Part shown: positions 23,921 to 33,427 of the stretch, one piece after another
Numbering within the stretch: position 1 is the first letter of the stretch
Layout: every line of letters begins with the position of its first letter
Assembly: GCF_020169415.1 (NCBI RefSeq)
Contig: NZ_JAIULG010000044.1
Span: 1-38,700, forward strand
DNA length: 38,700 bases
Direction of reading: 5' to 3'
From: Tsukamurella sp. M9C
GTDB lineage: Bacteria > Actinomycetota > Actinomycetes > Mycobacteriales > Mycobacteriaceae
Notes under the pieces: generated by a model
The model's database searches: none
Told to the model about the DNA's origin: nothing
Seen by the model: only the letters and a program-made list of their open reading frames with translations
Position numbers and translations under genes: made by a program

Positions 23921-25627
23921 TCAGCCGCGCAGGGCGGAGGCGAAGATGCCGGGCAGCTTCAGCCACGAGGGCTTCGCAGCGAACTCGGTGAGCCGACGGC
24001 CCGTCGTCGCGCCGGTGCGGTTGGTGACGAACCACGGCGGCTTCGGCGACATCGACAGCTCGCCGCCCGCGAACGAGCGGGGCGACGGGCGGAAGGGACC
24101 GCGCACGACGGTCCGCTCCACGTCGTCGAGGAGCAGCGCGTTGTGGACGACGCCGATGCCGCTCTGCACGTCGTCGATGGTGTGCCCGGGGAAGGCGCCC
24201 CACGACGCGCGGGCGGTGAGGTAGCCGACGCCGGTCCAGGCGTTCACCGCGATGGTGCCGTAGCGCAGGTCCGCGATCGCCCGATCGAACGCCGCGCCGA
24301 GGGCCTTGATGGTCGCGGGGTCGGCGACGATGTTCACGCCGAGCGTGCCCTCGAAGTCCTCGTTGGCGGCGCGGACGGCCGTCGCGAGGAAGCCGGCGGC
24401 GTCGCCGGGGAGCTCGAGCACGCCGTATACCGGCGCGAAGTACTCGGTGTGCAGCGCCTCCTCGGTCCGGTCGGCCTGCAGGCCGAAGACGAGGGTGCGG
24501 GCACCGTCGGGCCCGACGGCCTGCGCCCGCTCGCCGTACCCGGCCCGGGCGGCGGCCACGCGATCGGCGGAACCCGGGTAGTAGTCGCGGCGCGACGGTG
24601 CGCGGTCGAAGGCCCCGCGCAGCTCGCGGAGGAACTCCTCCTTCTGCGGCCAGTCGGCGCTGATGACGGCGACCTGCGAGGCGACGCAGTTGTAGCCGTT
24701 GTTGTGCAGGCGCTGCGTGGCGAGGTGCTCGGCCTGGAACCGCAGGTCGGCGGCCGACCACTCGCCCGGCACGACGATGGTCGGCGAGACGCCGCCCAGC
24801 TCGCTGGTGATCGTCTTGTCGAGCAGCGGCCGGTTCTCCGCCTTGCGCTGCGCCCCTTCGGAACCCGTGCCGAAGACGATGGCGTCGTGGGTGCGGGCAC
24901 TGCCGGTCATGTGCACCGTCGTGATGCCGGGGTGGTTGACCAGGGCCCCGCCCACGTCGGCGCCGCCGGTCACGATGCGGACGACGCCGTGGTCGATGAG
25001 CGGCGCGAAGGCGGCGCTGTAGGTGTCCAGCAGCGGGTCGGTGACCGGGTTGAGCTTGAGCAGCACCACGCGGTTGTCGGCGTAGAGCTGGTACAGCGTG
25101 TCGAGCGGCGGGATGGAGAAGATGTTGCCCGCGCCGAGCACCCCGGCGATGCCGTGGGTCACCGTCGGATCGAGGGAGCCGAGGCCGGCGCGGTCGCGGA
25201 CCGACGCGGCGTCGACGCCCGGGACGGTCCAGACCTGCGCGCTGAACCCGCTGAGCAGGAGCTGGTCGAAGGCGCTGTGCGGCAGCACCTCGACGGCCGA
25301 GCGGCCGCCGGGCGCGGGGCTGATGGTGAAGCCGTCGACGGGGCTGCGGCCCTCCTCGAGCGCCGCCAGCGAGGTCGCGAGGGCCTCGCAGGCGGTGATC
25401 ACCGAATAGGGGCCGGAGAGCCACTCCTCGCCGAGCAGCGTGGAGTCGGCGGGCAGGCCCTTGATGCCGGCGGCCGCGTCGACCCACTGTTGCGCGACGG
25501 CCGCGGTGGCCGCGCGCACCTCGTCGAGCAGGGCGCGGCGCCCCGCGAGGGTCGTGGCGGCCCAGGTGCGCTCGCCCTGCTGCAGGTCGGCGACGGCGGC
25601 GTCGAGGACTGATTCGGTGGTGGTCAT
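23921..25627 (-). CDS. Aldehyde dehydrogenase family protein (long actinobacterial type)
   Basis: A 568-residue ALDH-superfamily protein. The catalytic Cys314 lies in NNGYNCVASQV and the general base Glu276 in TSELGGVSPT. VLGAGNIFSIPPLD and KLNPVTDP form the NAD-binding region. It is about 70 residues longer than classical ALDHs and has an unusual N-terminus and a long C-terminal tail. It belongs to an actinobacterial ALDH branch whose substrate I do not know. GGAGAG lies just before the ATG. It is divergent from a PucR regulator and near an amine oxidase, so amine-derived aldehydes are a reasonable guess. Confidence 0.88.
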   Translation of the reverse strand: MTTTESVLDAAVADLQQGERTWAATTLAGRRALLDEVRAATAAVAQQWVDAAAGIKGLPADSTLLGEEWLSGPYSVITACEALATSLAALEEGRSPVDGFTISPAPGGRSAVEVLPHSAFDQLLLSGFSAQVWTVPGVDAASVRDRAGLGSLDPTVTHGIAGVLGAGNIFSIPPLDTLYQLYADNRVVLLKLNPVTDPLLDTYSAAFAPLIDHGVVRIVTGGADVGGALVNHPGITTVHMTGSARTHDAIVFGTGSEGAQRKAENRPLLDKTITSELGGVSPTIVVPGEWSAADLRFQAEHLATQRLHNNGYNCVASQVAVISADWPQKEEFLRELRGAFDRAPSRRDYYPGSADRVAAARAGYGERAQAVGPDGARTLVFGLQADRTEEALHTEYFAPVYGVLELPGDAAGFLATAVRAANEDFEGTLGVNIVADPATIKALGAAFDRAIADLRYGTIAVNAWTGVGYLTARASWGAFPGHTIDDVQSGIGVVHNALLLDDVERTVVRGPFRPSPRSFAGGELSMSPKPPWFVTNRTGATTGRRLTEFAAKPSWLKLPGIFASALRG

Positions 25628-25742
25628 GGGCTCTCCGGTCTCCGTACGGCCCCGGGGTGAGCCGGGTCACTGTTCCCCTTCGAGTCTGACCGCCCACGGC
25701 GTCGCGGGCATCGTGCCGGAGTTCCGCCTGCACACGGGCCGT

Positions 25743-25760
25743 GTTGTGCTCACGCACAAC
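25743..25760. promoter_or_regulatory. 18-bp inverted repeat upstream of the PucR gene
   Basis: GTTGTGC-TCAC-GCACAAC has perfect 7-bp arms. It lies about 34-51 bp upstream of the inferred PucR start point, in the 166-bp region shared with the divergent aldehyde dehydrogenase. It is a candidate PucR operator. Confidence 0.45.
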
Positions 25761-25781
25761 GACCGGGCGGGGACGGGCGGC

Positions 25782-25787
25782 TACCAT
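25782..25787 (+). promoter_or_regulatory. -10 element (TACCAT), leaderless promoter of the PucR gene
   Basis: The hexamer is followed by six bases and the GTG start at 25794. Confidence 0.45.
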
Positions 25788-25793
25788 CGAGGG

Positions 25794-26990
25794 GTGTCGA
25801 CGATCACAGCACCGTCCGGTGCCTCCCCGGCGGAGTTCGCCCGGCTGCTGGTGGACGACGTGGACGCGCTCACCGACGAGCTGGTCGAGCGGATCCTCAC
25901 CGGCGAGCACGCCTACGCCGAGAGCACGCTCATCACCCCGGACGAGCTGCGCGAGGCTGTGCACGCGAACCTCGACTCGGTGCTGCGGCAGCTGGGCGGC
26001 GACCCCGAGGAGGACCTGCACGCCGCCCGCGCCACCGGCCGCCTCAAGGCCGAGTACGGCTTCCCGCTGGCCGCCCTGCTGCACGCCTACCGGCTGGCCG
26101 GGCGCCTCGTCTGGGACCACATGCGCGCCGCGTGCGTCGACCACCCCGAACTGCTGCCCGACATCGGCGGCGACGTCTGGCGCATCATCGACGACTACTC
26201 GACCGCCGCCGCCGAGGAGTACGGGCGCGCTGTCGCCGATCGCACCACCCGGCACACCGAGCTCCTTCGCGTGGAGCTGCGCGCCCTGCTCGACGGGGTG
26301 CTCGAGCCCGGCCGCCTGCACGCCGCGGCGCAGACGCTGCAGCTCCCCGCGACCGGGACCTTCCTCGTCGTCTGCGCCGAGGCCGGCACGGACCCCGCGG
26401 CCACGAGCGGCGAGCCGTACGCCGTCATCGACCGCCGGCTGCGGGACCGGCTCGTCGCCGCGCACTGGATGTCGGACGTGCAGACCCGCATCGGGCTGCT
26501 GAGCCTGAGCACCCCGCACGTGCTGCCGCAGGTCCTGGAGCTGCTGCGCACCGAGGCGACCGGACGTGTGGGCATCAGCACGCCCTTCACCGCGCCGCTC
26601 GACGCGCGCGACGGGCTGCGGCAGGCGGAGCTCGCGATGGCCAGCCTGATCCCCGGCGAGGCGGCGACCGAGTCCTACGGACAGTCGGCGCTGCCGCTCG
26701 CGCTCGCGCACTCCCCGGCCGCGGCGCGGGAGCTGCGGGACGCGGTGCTCGGCCCCGTGCTCGCGCTGCCGGAGGCCGACCGCGACGCCCTCATCGCCAC
26801 CGTCCGGGCCTGGTTCGACTGCGGCGGTTCGCTCGTCGCCACCGCCGAGCGCCTGCACTACCACCGGAACACGATCAACCACCGGCTCCGCCGGATCGAG
26901 CAGCTCACGGGCCGGGACCGCTCCGACCCGCGGGCCGCCGCGGAGCTGTACGCCGCGGTCCTCGCGGACCGGCTGTTCGGGCGCAGCTAG
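25794..26990 (+). CDS. PucR family transcriptional regulator
   Basis: A 398-residue regulator. An N-terminal helical sensor (about 10-160, with HAARATGRLKAEYGFPLAALL) and a middle GGDEF-like/CdaR domain (about 165-300) precede the C-terminal PucR helix-turn-helix: VRAWFDCGGSLVATAERLHY, then HRNTINHRLRRIEQLTG. The family includes activators for purine, amine, GABA and proline use. The start is GTG at 25794, six bases after TACCAT. Being divergent from the aldehyde dehydrogenase and 100 bp upstream of an amine oxidase, it probably controls one or both. Confidence 0.9.
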   Translation: MSTITAPSGASPAEFARLLVDDVDALTDELVERILTGEHAYAESTLITPDELREAVHANLDSVLRQLGGDPEEDLHAARATGRLKAEYGFPLAALLHAYRLAGRLVWDHMRAACVDHPELLPDIGGDVWRIIDDYSTAAAEEYGRAVADRTTRHTELLRVELRALLDGVLEPGRLHAAAQTLQLPATGTFLVVCAEAGTDPAATSGEPYAVIDRRLRDRLVAAHWMSDVQTRIGLLSLSTPHVLPQVLELLRTEATGRVGISTPFTAPLDARDGLRQAELAMASLIPGEAATESYGQSALPLALAHSPAAARELRDAVLGPVLALPEADRDALIATVRAWFDCGGSLVATAERLHYHRNTINHRLRRIEQLTGRDRSDPRAAAELYAAVLADRLFGRS

Positions 26991-27033
26991 GCACCGGATC
27001 AGGTGAAACGTCCCACGGGGGTCGAACCATCCG

Positions 27034-27039
27034 TACAAT
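27034..27039 (+). promoter_or_regulatory. -10 element (TACAAT) of the amine oxidase gene
   Basis: TACAAT is close to consensus. It gives a leader of about 44 nt that ends in GGAACGGAG before the ATG at 27090. The following CAGTCATACGACCGACT is a weak inverted repeat that could bind a regulator. Confidence 0.5.
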
Positions 27040-27089
27040 CAGTCATACGACCGACTTTATTGCGGCGCCCGCCGCGGAACGGAGACGCC

Positions 27090-28436
27090 ATGACGGACCG
27101 GCCCGAGGCGCACCCCCAGACGCAACCCGACGAGCCCACCGTCGAGGAGCGCACCGTCGTCGTGGTGGGGGCGGGCGTCGCCGGCCTGCGCACCGCGCTC
27201 GACCTCCACGACCGCGGCGTCGACGTCCTCGTCCTCGAGGCCGCGCCCCGCGTCGGCGGCCGCGTGCTCACCGAGACCACCGCGCTCGGCAGCCACGTGG
27301 ACCTGGGCGGGCAGTGGATCGGCACCGGCCACCATCGGTTCACCGCGCTCGCCGCCGAGTACGGCGCGCAGGTCTTTCGGATGGAGACGCCCCGGCTGCC
27401 GAGGCTGGTGGACGGCCCGCGGACCGTCGGCGTCACGAGCCCGACGTTCCTCCTGGCCGGCGCCGCGCTCGCCGCCTGGGAGGGCCTCGTCCGCCTCGGC
27501 GGGCCGCACGTCGGGCGCGACGTGCTCGTTGCCGACCTGCTGCGCCGCGTCCCGGGCCGCGCCCGCCGGCTCCTGCGCGTCCTGTTCGAGATCGCCTCCA
27601 CCGCCGACCCGGAACGCCTCACCCTGCGCGACTTCGCCGCCACCGTCCGCACCATGGAGGGCCTGACGACCGCCATGACCACGCGGGGCGGGGCACAGGA
27701 CTCCCTGGTGGTCGACGGTGCCGGCACCATCGCGGTCCGCATGGCCGAGCGGCTCGGGGACCGCGTCCGCACCGAGAGCCCCGTGCTCGCGATCCACCGC
27801 GACGACGCGTGCGCGACGGTGCACACCGCCACGGGCGCCGTGCGCTGCCGTCGCGTCGTGGTCACCGCGCCCCCGCCGATCGCCGCGGCGATCGAGCACC
27901 GTCCGGCCCTGCCCGCCGAGCGCGCCCGCGCCGAGCGGGGCATGTACATGGGCTCGGTCTACAAGGCGCTCGCCGTCTACGAGCGGCCGTTCTGGCGCGG
28001 GCGCGGGCACGCCGAGCTGATCGCGATCGACGATCCGGGCGTGGGCGTCTTCGACACCTCGCCCCCGACCGCCGACGGTCCCGGGCACCTCTGCCTGCTG
28101 GTCGGCGGCACCGACGCCCGCACGCTCGACGACCTGAGCCCGGCGGACCGTCGGGACGCGCTGCTCGGGCGCCTCGCCCACCACCTCGGCGACGACGTGC
28201 GCGCCCCGGCGGGCTGGCACGAGAAGTCCTGGCACCTCGACGAGTACGTCGGCGGCGGCTACCTCGCCTTCCCCGACCCGGCCGCGGGCGGGATGCCCTT
28301 CCCCCTCGGCCACGCGCCCGCGGGGACCGTGCACTGGGCCGGGACGGAGACCGCCGGCGAGCACGCCGGGTACATCGAGGGCGCCCTCGAATCGGGCGAA
28401 CGGGCGGCCGCGGAGGTGCTCGCCGCACTGGGCTGA
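27090..28436 (+). CDS. FAD-dependent amine oxidase (monoamine/putrescine oxidase type)
   Basis: A 448-residue flavoprotein. The dinucleotide fold VVVVGAGVAGLRTALDLHDRG is followed by EAAPRVGGRVLTET and DLGGQWIG, the flavin amine oxidase signature. The C-terminal flavin segment HWAGTETAGEHAGYIEGALE is typical of bacterial monoamine and putrescine oxidases. It would oxidise an amine to an aldehyde, ammonia and hydrogen peroxide, and the nearby aldehyde dehydrogenase could take the aldehyde. The ATG at 27090 has a Shine-Dalgarno sequence; an in-frame upstream frame from 27003 lacks family similarity. Confidence 0.9.
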   Translation: MTDRPEAHPQTQPDEPTVEERTVVVVGAGVAGLRTALDLHDRGVDVLVLEAAPRVGGRVLTETTALGSHVDLGGQWIGTGHHRFTALAAEYGAQVFRMETPRLPRLVDGPRTVGVTSPTFLLAGAALAAWEGLVRLGGPHVGRDVLVADLLRRVPGRARRLLRVLFEIASTADPERLTLRDFAATVRTMEGLTTAMTTRGGAQDSLVVDGAGTIAVRMAERLGDRVRTESPVLAIHRDDACATVHTATGAVRCRRVVVTAPPPIAAAIEHRPALPAERARAERGMYMGSVYKALAVYERPFWRGRGHAELIAIDDPGVGVFDTSPPTADGPGHLCLLVGGTDARTLDDLSPADRRDALLGRLAHHLGDDVRAPAGWHEKSWHLDEYVGGGYLAFPDPAAGGMPFPLGHAPAGTVHWAGTETAGEHAGYIEGALESGERAAAEVLAALG

Positions 28437-28495
28437 GACGGGCGCGGGCGCGGCGCGGATCCGAGGCCGGATCCGACGCGGATCACAGCGCCGCG

Positions 28496-28578
28496 AGGGG
28501 GCCGGAAACCGGCGTGATCTGGCACAGTAACGAACGAGGTCCGTGCCACGACACCGACGTGTTACCCCCGAGGAGGTG
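28496..28578 (+). promoter_or_regulatory. Candidate structured 5' leader of the ThrE-type exporter gene
   Basis: If transcription begins upstream, the leader can fold into three hairpins: GCCGG-AAA-CCGGC (28501-28513), TGGCAC...GTGCCA (28520-28548) and ACAC-CGAC-GTGT (28551-28562). They are enclosed by a short stem of GGGG (28497-28500) with CCCCC (28565-28569). The closing stem ends right beside the strong ribosome site AGGAGGT (28571-28577). No known riboswitch is recognised. A promoter within 28525-28540 would remove the structure. Confidence 0.35.
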
Positions 28579-28585
28579 CCCCACC

Positions 28586-30013
28586 GTGAAGCCCGCGTTC
28601 CGCGATCGCCTCGCGCACGCAGTCCAGGCCCTGACCGGCCGGAACGCCGCGACCGTCGACACCGCCGGAATGCCGGTCCTGACGCCGCTGCAGCCCGTCG
28701 ACCTCCGCGACAACGAGACCGTCGGCGAGGTCCTCGAGGTCGCGATGAAGGTCGGCGAGGTGCTGCTGGACTCCGGGACCGGCGCCGTCGACACCGAGGC
28801 GCAGGTGCGGTACGTCGCCGCGACCTACGGCATCGACGACGTGACCGTGAGCGTCACCTACAACGCGATCACCGTCTCCGTGCAGCGCGGGCGCGGCCTG
28901 CCCCCGTCGACCTACATCCGGATGGTGAGCCACCGGTCCCTCGACTACACGCGGCTCTCGCAGGTCGACACCCTGGTGCGGCGCATCGGCCGCGGCCGGA
29001 TCCGCCCCGACCAGGCGCTCGCCGCCCTCGAATCGATCATGACCGCCGGGCACCCGTACCCGCGCGCCGTCGCGACCTTCGGCTGGGCGCTCATGGCCGG
29101 CGCGCTGACGCTGCTCCTCGGCGGCGCCCCCGCGCTCGCGGCGGTGGCCTTCGTCAGCACCGCGCTGATCTACGCGGTCAACGTGCGGCTGAGCCAGTGG
29201 GGGCTCCCGTACTTCTTCCAGCAGGTCGTCGGCGGCTTCCTCGCGACGCTGCCGGCCGCGCTGATCTACCGGCTGTCCGTCGAGTACGGGTGGGACGTGC
29301 AGCCCTACCGAGTGATCGTCGCCGGGATCATCGTGCTCATGGCGGGGCTGTCGCTGGTCGGCTCGGTGCAGGACGCGATCACCGGGGCGCCGGTGACGGG
29401 CGCGGCCCGGTTCTTCGAGGTCGTCGTGTTCACGGGCGGCGTCGTGGCCGGCGTCGGCATGGCCCTGAGCGTCACCGCCCAGCTCGGCGCGACCCTGCCG
29501 CCGCTGCAGCAGCAGCCCTTCGACTACGCGCCGCTGCCGATCTTCGTCGCCTCGTCGGGCGTGGCCGCCGCCGCCTTCGCGCTGGCCGGGTACGCGCAGA
29601 TCCGGGCGCTCACCGCGTCCTTCCTCGCGGGCTGCGCGGGCGCCGGCGTCGCGGGGTCCGTCCTCAACCTGGGCCTCGGGCCCATCGTCTCGTCGACGGT
29701 GGCCGCCACCGTCGTCGGCCTGGCCGGCGGTCTCCTCGCCCGACGGGCCGTGGTCCCCCCGCTCATCGTCGCCGTCGCGGGCATCACGCCGCTGGTCCCG
29801 GGCCTCGCGGTGTACCGCGGACTGTCGGAGCTGATGGAGGGGCAGACCACCTCCGCGCTGACCAACATGGCGACCGCGCTCACCGTCGGCTGCGCGCTGG
29901 CCGCGGGCGTCACGCTGGGCGAATGGGTGGCCCGCACACTGCGCCGGCCGCACCTCCCGCCGACCCTGCGACCGCACATCGGGGGCATCACGTTCCGCCG
30001 GGTCCGCGACTGA
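28586..30013 (+). CDS. ThrE family threonine/serine exporter
   Basis: A 475-residue membrane protein with both ThrE halves in one chain. The N-terminal cytosolic segment (about 40-165) has LDSGTGAVDTEAQVRYVAATYG and VSVTYNAITVSVQRG. About ten transmembrane helices follow from residue 170, with the second module PLIVAVAGITPLVPGLAVYRGL near 390-410, a family hallmark. It exports threonine and serine in Corynebacterium; the M. tuberculosis counterpart is a single gene too. The GTG at 28586 follows an unusually strong AGGAGGT site. It is not obviously part of an operon. Confidence 0.93.
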   Translation: MKPAFRDRLAHAVQALTGRNAATVDTAGMPVLTPLQPVDLRDNETVGEVLEVAMKVGEVLLDSGTGAVDTEAQVRYVAATYGIDDVTVSVTYNAITVSVQRGRGLPPSTYIRMVSHRSLDYTRLSQVDTLVRRIGRGRIRPDQALAALESIMTAGHPYPRAVATFGWALMAGALTLLLGGAPALAAVAFVSTALIYAVNVRLSQWGLPYFFQQVVGGFLATLPAALIYRLSVEYGWDVQPYRVIVAGIIVLMAGLSLVGSVQDAITGAPVTGAARFFEVVVFTGGVVAGVGMALSVTAQLGATLPPLQQQPFDYAPLPIFVASSGVAAAAFALAGYAQIRALTASFLAGCAGAGVAGSVLNLGLGPIVSSTVAATVVGLAGGLLARRAVVPPLIVAVAGITPLVPGLAVYRGLSELMEGQTTSALTNMATALTVGCALAAGVTLGEWVARTLRRPHLPPTLRPHIGGITFRRVRD

Positions 30014-30021
30014 AACGTTTC
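30012..30021. promoter_or_regulatory. LacI-type operator upstream of the trehalose operon
   Basis: GAAACGTTTC is a perfect 10-bp palindrome, within TGAAACGTTTCG. It differs by one base from the classic LacI-family operator TGAAACGTTTCA. It lies between the expected -35 position and the -10 TAAACT, so a bound repressor would block the promoter. Confidence 0.6.
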
Positions 30022-30026
30022 GCAGG

Positions 30027-30032
30027 TAAACT
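30027..30032 (+). promoter_or_regulatory. -10 element (TAAACT) of the trehalose operon
   Basis: It gives a start near 30039 and a leader of about 30 nt with GAAGGTG before the ATG at 30069. Confidence 0.5.
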
Positions 30033-30068
30033 GTCCTTGCTCGTCAATTCCCGAACGAAGGTGCGTTC

Positions 30069-30230
30069 ATGCCCCCGAAGACCACGCAGGACATCAGCGA
30101 AGACGAACTCGAGCCCGTAGCGGACGAGACGGCTTACCAGGCCCAGCGGGTCGTCGCTGCGTACGCGGAGGACGCCGACGAGTGCCGCATGCTGCTGTCG
30201 ATGCTGGGCATCGGCCCCAAGGAGGCGTAG
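30069..30230 (+). CDS. Conserved 53-residue protein at the head of the otsA-otsB operon
   Basis: A short acidic soluble protein: [20 protein letters not shown] at the start, then a helix ([20 protein letters not shown]) and an end of [13 protein letters not shown]. tuberculosis has an unannotated 54-residue protein in the same place before otsA (Rv3489-Rv3490), so it is probably conserved rather than accidental. It starts with ATG after GAAGGTG and ends seven bases before otsA. It may be a regulator of OtsA or a translational lead-in. No domain is known to me. Confidence 0.75.
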   Translation: MPPKTTQDISEDELEPVADETAYQAQRVVAAYAEDADECRMLLSMLGIGPKEA

Positions 30231-30237
30231 CCCACTC

Positions 30238-31679
<1,442 letters not shown>

Positions 31680-31683
<4 letters not shown>

Positions 31684-32444
31684 GCCTGCCCGCCGAGCTG
31701 TCGCAGGCGCTGACGCGGTTCGCCGGGCTGCCGGCGGTGCTCGTGGCCACGGACTACGACGGGGTCGTCGCGCCGATCGTCGCCGACCCCGCCGCGGCGT
31801 TCCCGCTGCCGGGGACCGTCGCCGCGCTGGAGGGCCTAGCCGTGCTCCCGGGGGTGACGGTGGCGCTCGTCTCCGGCCGCGACCGCGCAACGCTGGGGCG
31901 GCTGTCCGGCGCGTCCCCGTCGCTCGTGACCGTGGGCAGCCACGGGGCCGAGTGGGACGAGGGCTTCGAGGGGGCGCTGACCGCCGACCTGGTGGAGCTG
32001 CGGGCGACGGTGCTGTCCGGCCTCACCGCGATCGCCGAGCGTTTCCCCGGCGCGGCCGTCGAGCCCAAGCCGCTGGGCGCGGCGCTGCACGTGCGCAACG
32101 TCGTCAATCAGTCCGCGGGGCCGGTCGCGTTGGAGGAGGCCCGACGGGGCCCCGCCGCCCTGCCCGGCGTGCACGCCACCGACGGCAAGGCCGTCCTGGA
32201 GCTGACGGTGCTCGACGCGTCCAAGGGCCGCGCGCTGCAGACGCTCCGCGAGCGCACCGGCGCCGCCGCTGTGCTGTACCTCGGCGACGACGTCACCGAC
32301 GAGAAGGCCTTCGCGGTGCTCACCGAGGCCGAGGACGTCTCCGTGAAGGTGGGCGACGGTGCCACCGCCGCCCGCTTCCGCGTCGACGGGCCCGCCGACG
32401 CGCGCGCGGTCTTCGAGGAGCTGCTCGCGCTGCGTCGCGGCTGA
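31680..32444 (+). CDS. otsB: Trehalose-6-phosphate phosphatase
   Basis: A 254-residue HAD-superfamily phosphatase that makes free trehalose. The nucleophile pair is Asp25 and Asp27 in [11 protein letters not shown] (motif I, here with Val rather than the usual Thr after DG). VALVSGRD is motif [15 protein letters not shown] and KGRAL supply the lysine, and [12 protein letters not shown] is motif IV. The start is GTG overlapping the otsA TGA (GTGA), so it is co-translated with otsA. It is a compact phosphatase without the extra N-terminal domain of the M. tuberculosis OtsB1. Confidence 0.95.
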
Positions 32445-32485
32445 GTCTCGTCGAAGCTCCTCCGGAGGCGGGTGCGTCTCCGCGG

Positions 32486-32587
32486 CAGGCCATGCGTGGG
32501 ACGCATGCCCTCTGATTCAGAAACACCGCGTGAACTGCGAATTCATCAGGCATGCGTGGCGCGCATGGCTCTCGCGCAGCAACACCG
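32486..32587. repeat. Two tandem hairpin repeats between otsB and the transglutaminase gene
   Basis: A 43-nt copy (32486-32528) and a 41-nt copy (32547-32587) share CAGGC-ATGCGTGG...CGCATG...CTCT...CAACACCG in the same order. Each begins with a perfect or near-perfect ATGCGT/ACGCAT hairpin. They lie between convergent genes and could act as a double terminator or be a mobile palindromic repeat. The rest of 32445-32614 has no gene. Confidence 0.65.
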
Positions 32588-32614
32588 ACCCGTCGAGCAG
32601 CGGGTAGGTGCGGC

Positions 32615-33427
32615 TCAGGCGATGGGGATCAGCGCATGGGGGTCGTCGTAGGGCAGGGGCGCGGCGGACTCGGCGGTCACCGTCAGGCGGTCGAAGCGGA
32701 TGGAGCCGCCGTGGTTGTCGAGGAAGGCGATGTCGGCGGCGTCGCGGCCGGTGGCGATGCGCACCATCGCGCCGCGCGGGGCGAGCCCGGTCCCGTCGAG
32801 CACCCACCAGCGGCCGTCGACCATCACCTCGGCCACGGCGTGGAAGTCCATCGGGTCGCAGCCCGGCGCGAAGACCGCGCTCATCCGGGCGGGCAGCTTC
32901 AGGGCGCGGAGCAGCGCGATCGTCAGGTGGGCGTAGTCGCGGCAGACGCCGGCGGACGCGAGCAGGGTATCGGAGGCACCGTCGACGGAGCGGCTGGCGC
33001 CGGGCAGGTAGTCGAGCCGGCTCGCCACGAACTCCCGCACCGCCACAGCACGTTGTGCATCTCCGACCACGCCCGCGAACTGCTTCGCGGCGTAGCCGTA
33101 GAACCGGTCCACCTCGCAGTAGCGCGAGGGCCGCAGGTACAGCGACCGCAGGTACGCATCGCCGGGCTCCGGCGCCGCGAAGCCCGCGACCTGCGCGTGG
33201 TACTCCAACAGCACGATCCCGGGCCCGGCGTCGACGCGGTGGATGCGACCGCCGTGCGGCCCGACGACCTCGTGGACCGGCAGGGGCGCACCGTCGAGCG
33301 TGACGGCGAGCGACTCCTGCACCTGCAGGCCCGGCACCCGCGCGACGGTGGCCTGATACTCCAGCACGGTGGGGGCGAGCACGGTGCACGCCACCCGCGC
33401 GGACATCCTCCGCGCGCCGGGGATCAC
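32615..33427 (-). CDS. Transglutaminase-like family protein
   Basis: A 270-residue protein of the bacterial transglutaminase-like group. An N-terminal beta domain is followed by the core: LLASAGVCRDYAHLTIALLR with the nucleophile Cys, then DFHAVAEVMVDGRWWVLDGTG with His and Asp of the triad. Such proteins act as peptidases or cross-linking enzymes on peptides and are often in envelope contexts. The GTG at 33427 is chosen because it overlaps the TAG of the L,D-transpeptidase gene (TAGTG). An ATG at 33406 is the alternative, but GGAGG directly abuts it. Confidence 0.85.
   Translation of the reverse strand: MIPGARRMSARVACTVLAPTVLEYQATVARVPGLQVQESLAVTLDGAPLPVHEVVGPHGGRIHRVDAGPGIVLLEYHAQVAGFAAPEPGDAYLRSLYLRPSRYCEVDRFYGYAAKQFAGVVGDAQRAVAVREFVASRLDYLPGASRSVDGASDTLLASAGVCRDYAHLTIALLRALKLPARMSAVFAPGCDPMDFHAVAEVMVDGRWWVLDGTGLAPRGAMVRIATGRDAADIAFLDNHGGSIRFDRLTVTAESAAPLPYDDPHALIPIA

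Noticed and set aside
23634-27038. A 1134-codon antisense open frame on the minus strand
   Set aside because: It is a stop-poor shadow frame in 70% GC DNA, opposite or out of frame with clear genes, with low-complexity Arg/Gly sequence.
28496-28578. A T-box, glycine or SAM riboswitch before ThrE
   Set aside because: None of the conserved sequence blocks of these classes is visible, so the leader is listed only as an unclassified candidate.
26132-30013. A 1293-codon open frame on the plus strand running through three genes
   Set aside because: It is an Arg/Pro/Ala-rich alternate frame of the PucR and amine oxidase genes. Only the last 475 codons (ThrE) match a family and have a ribosome site.
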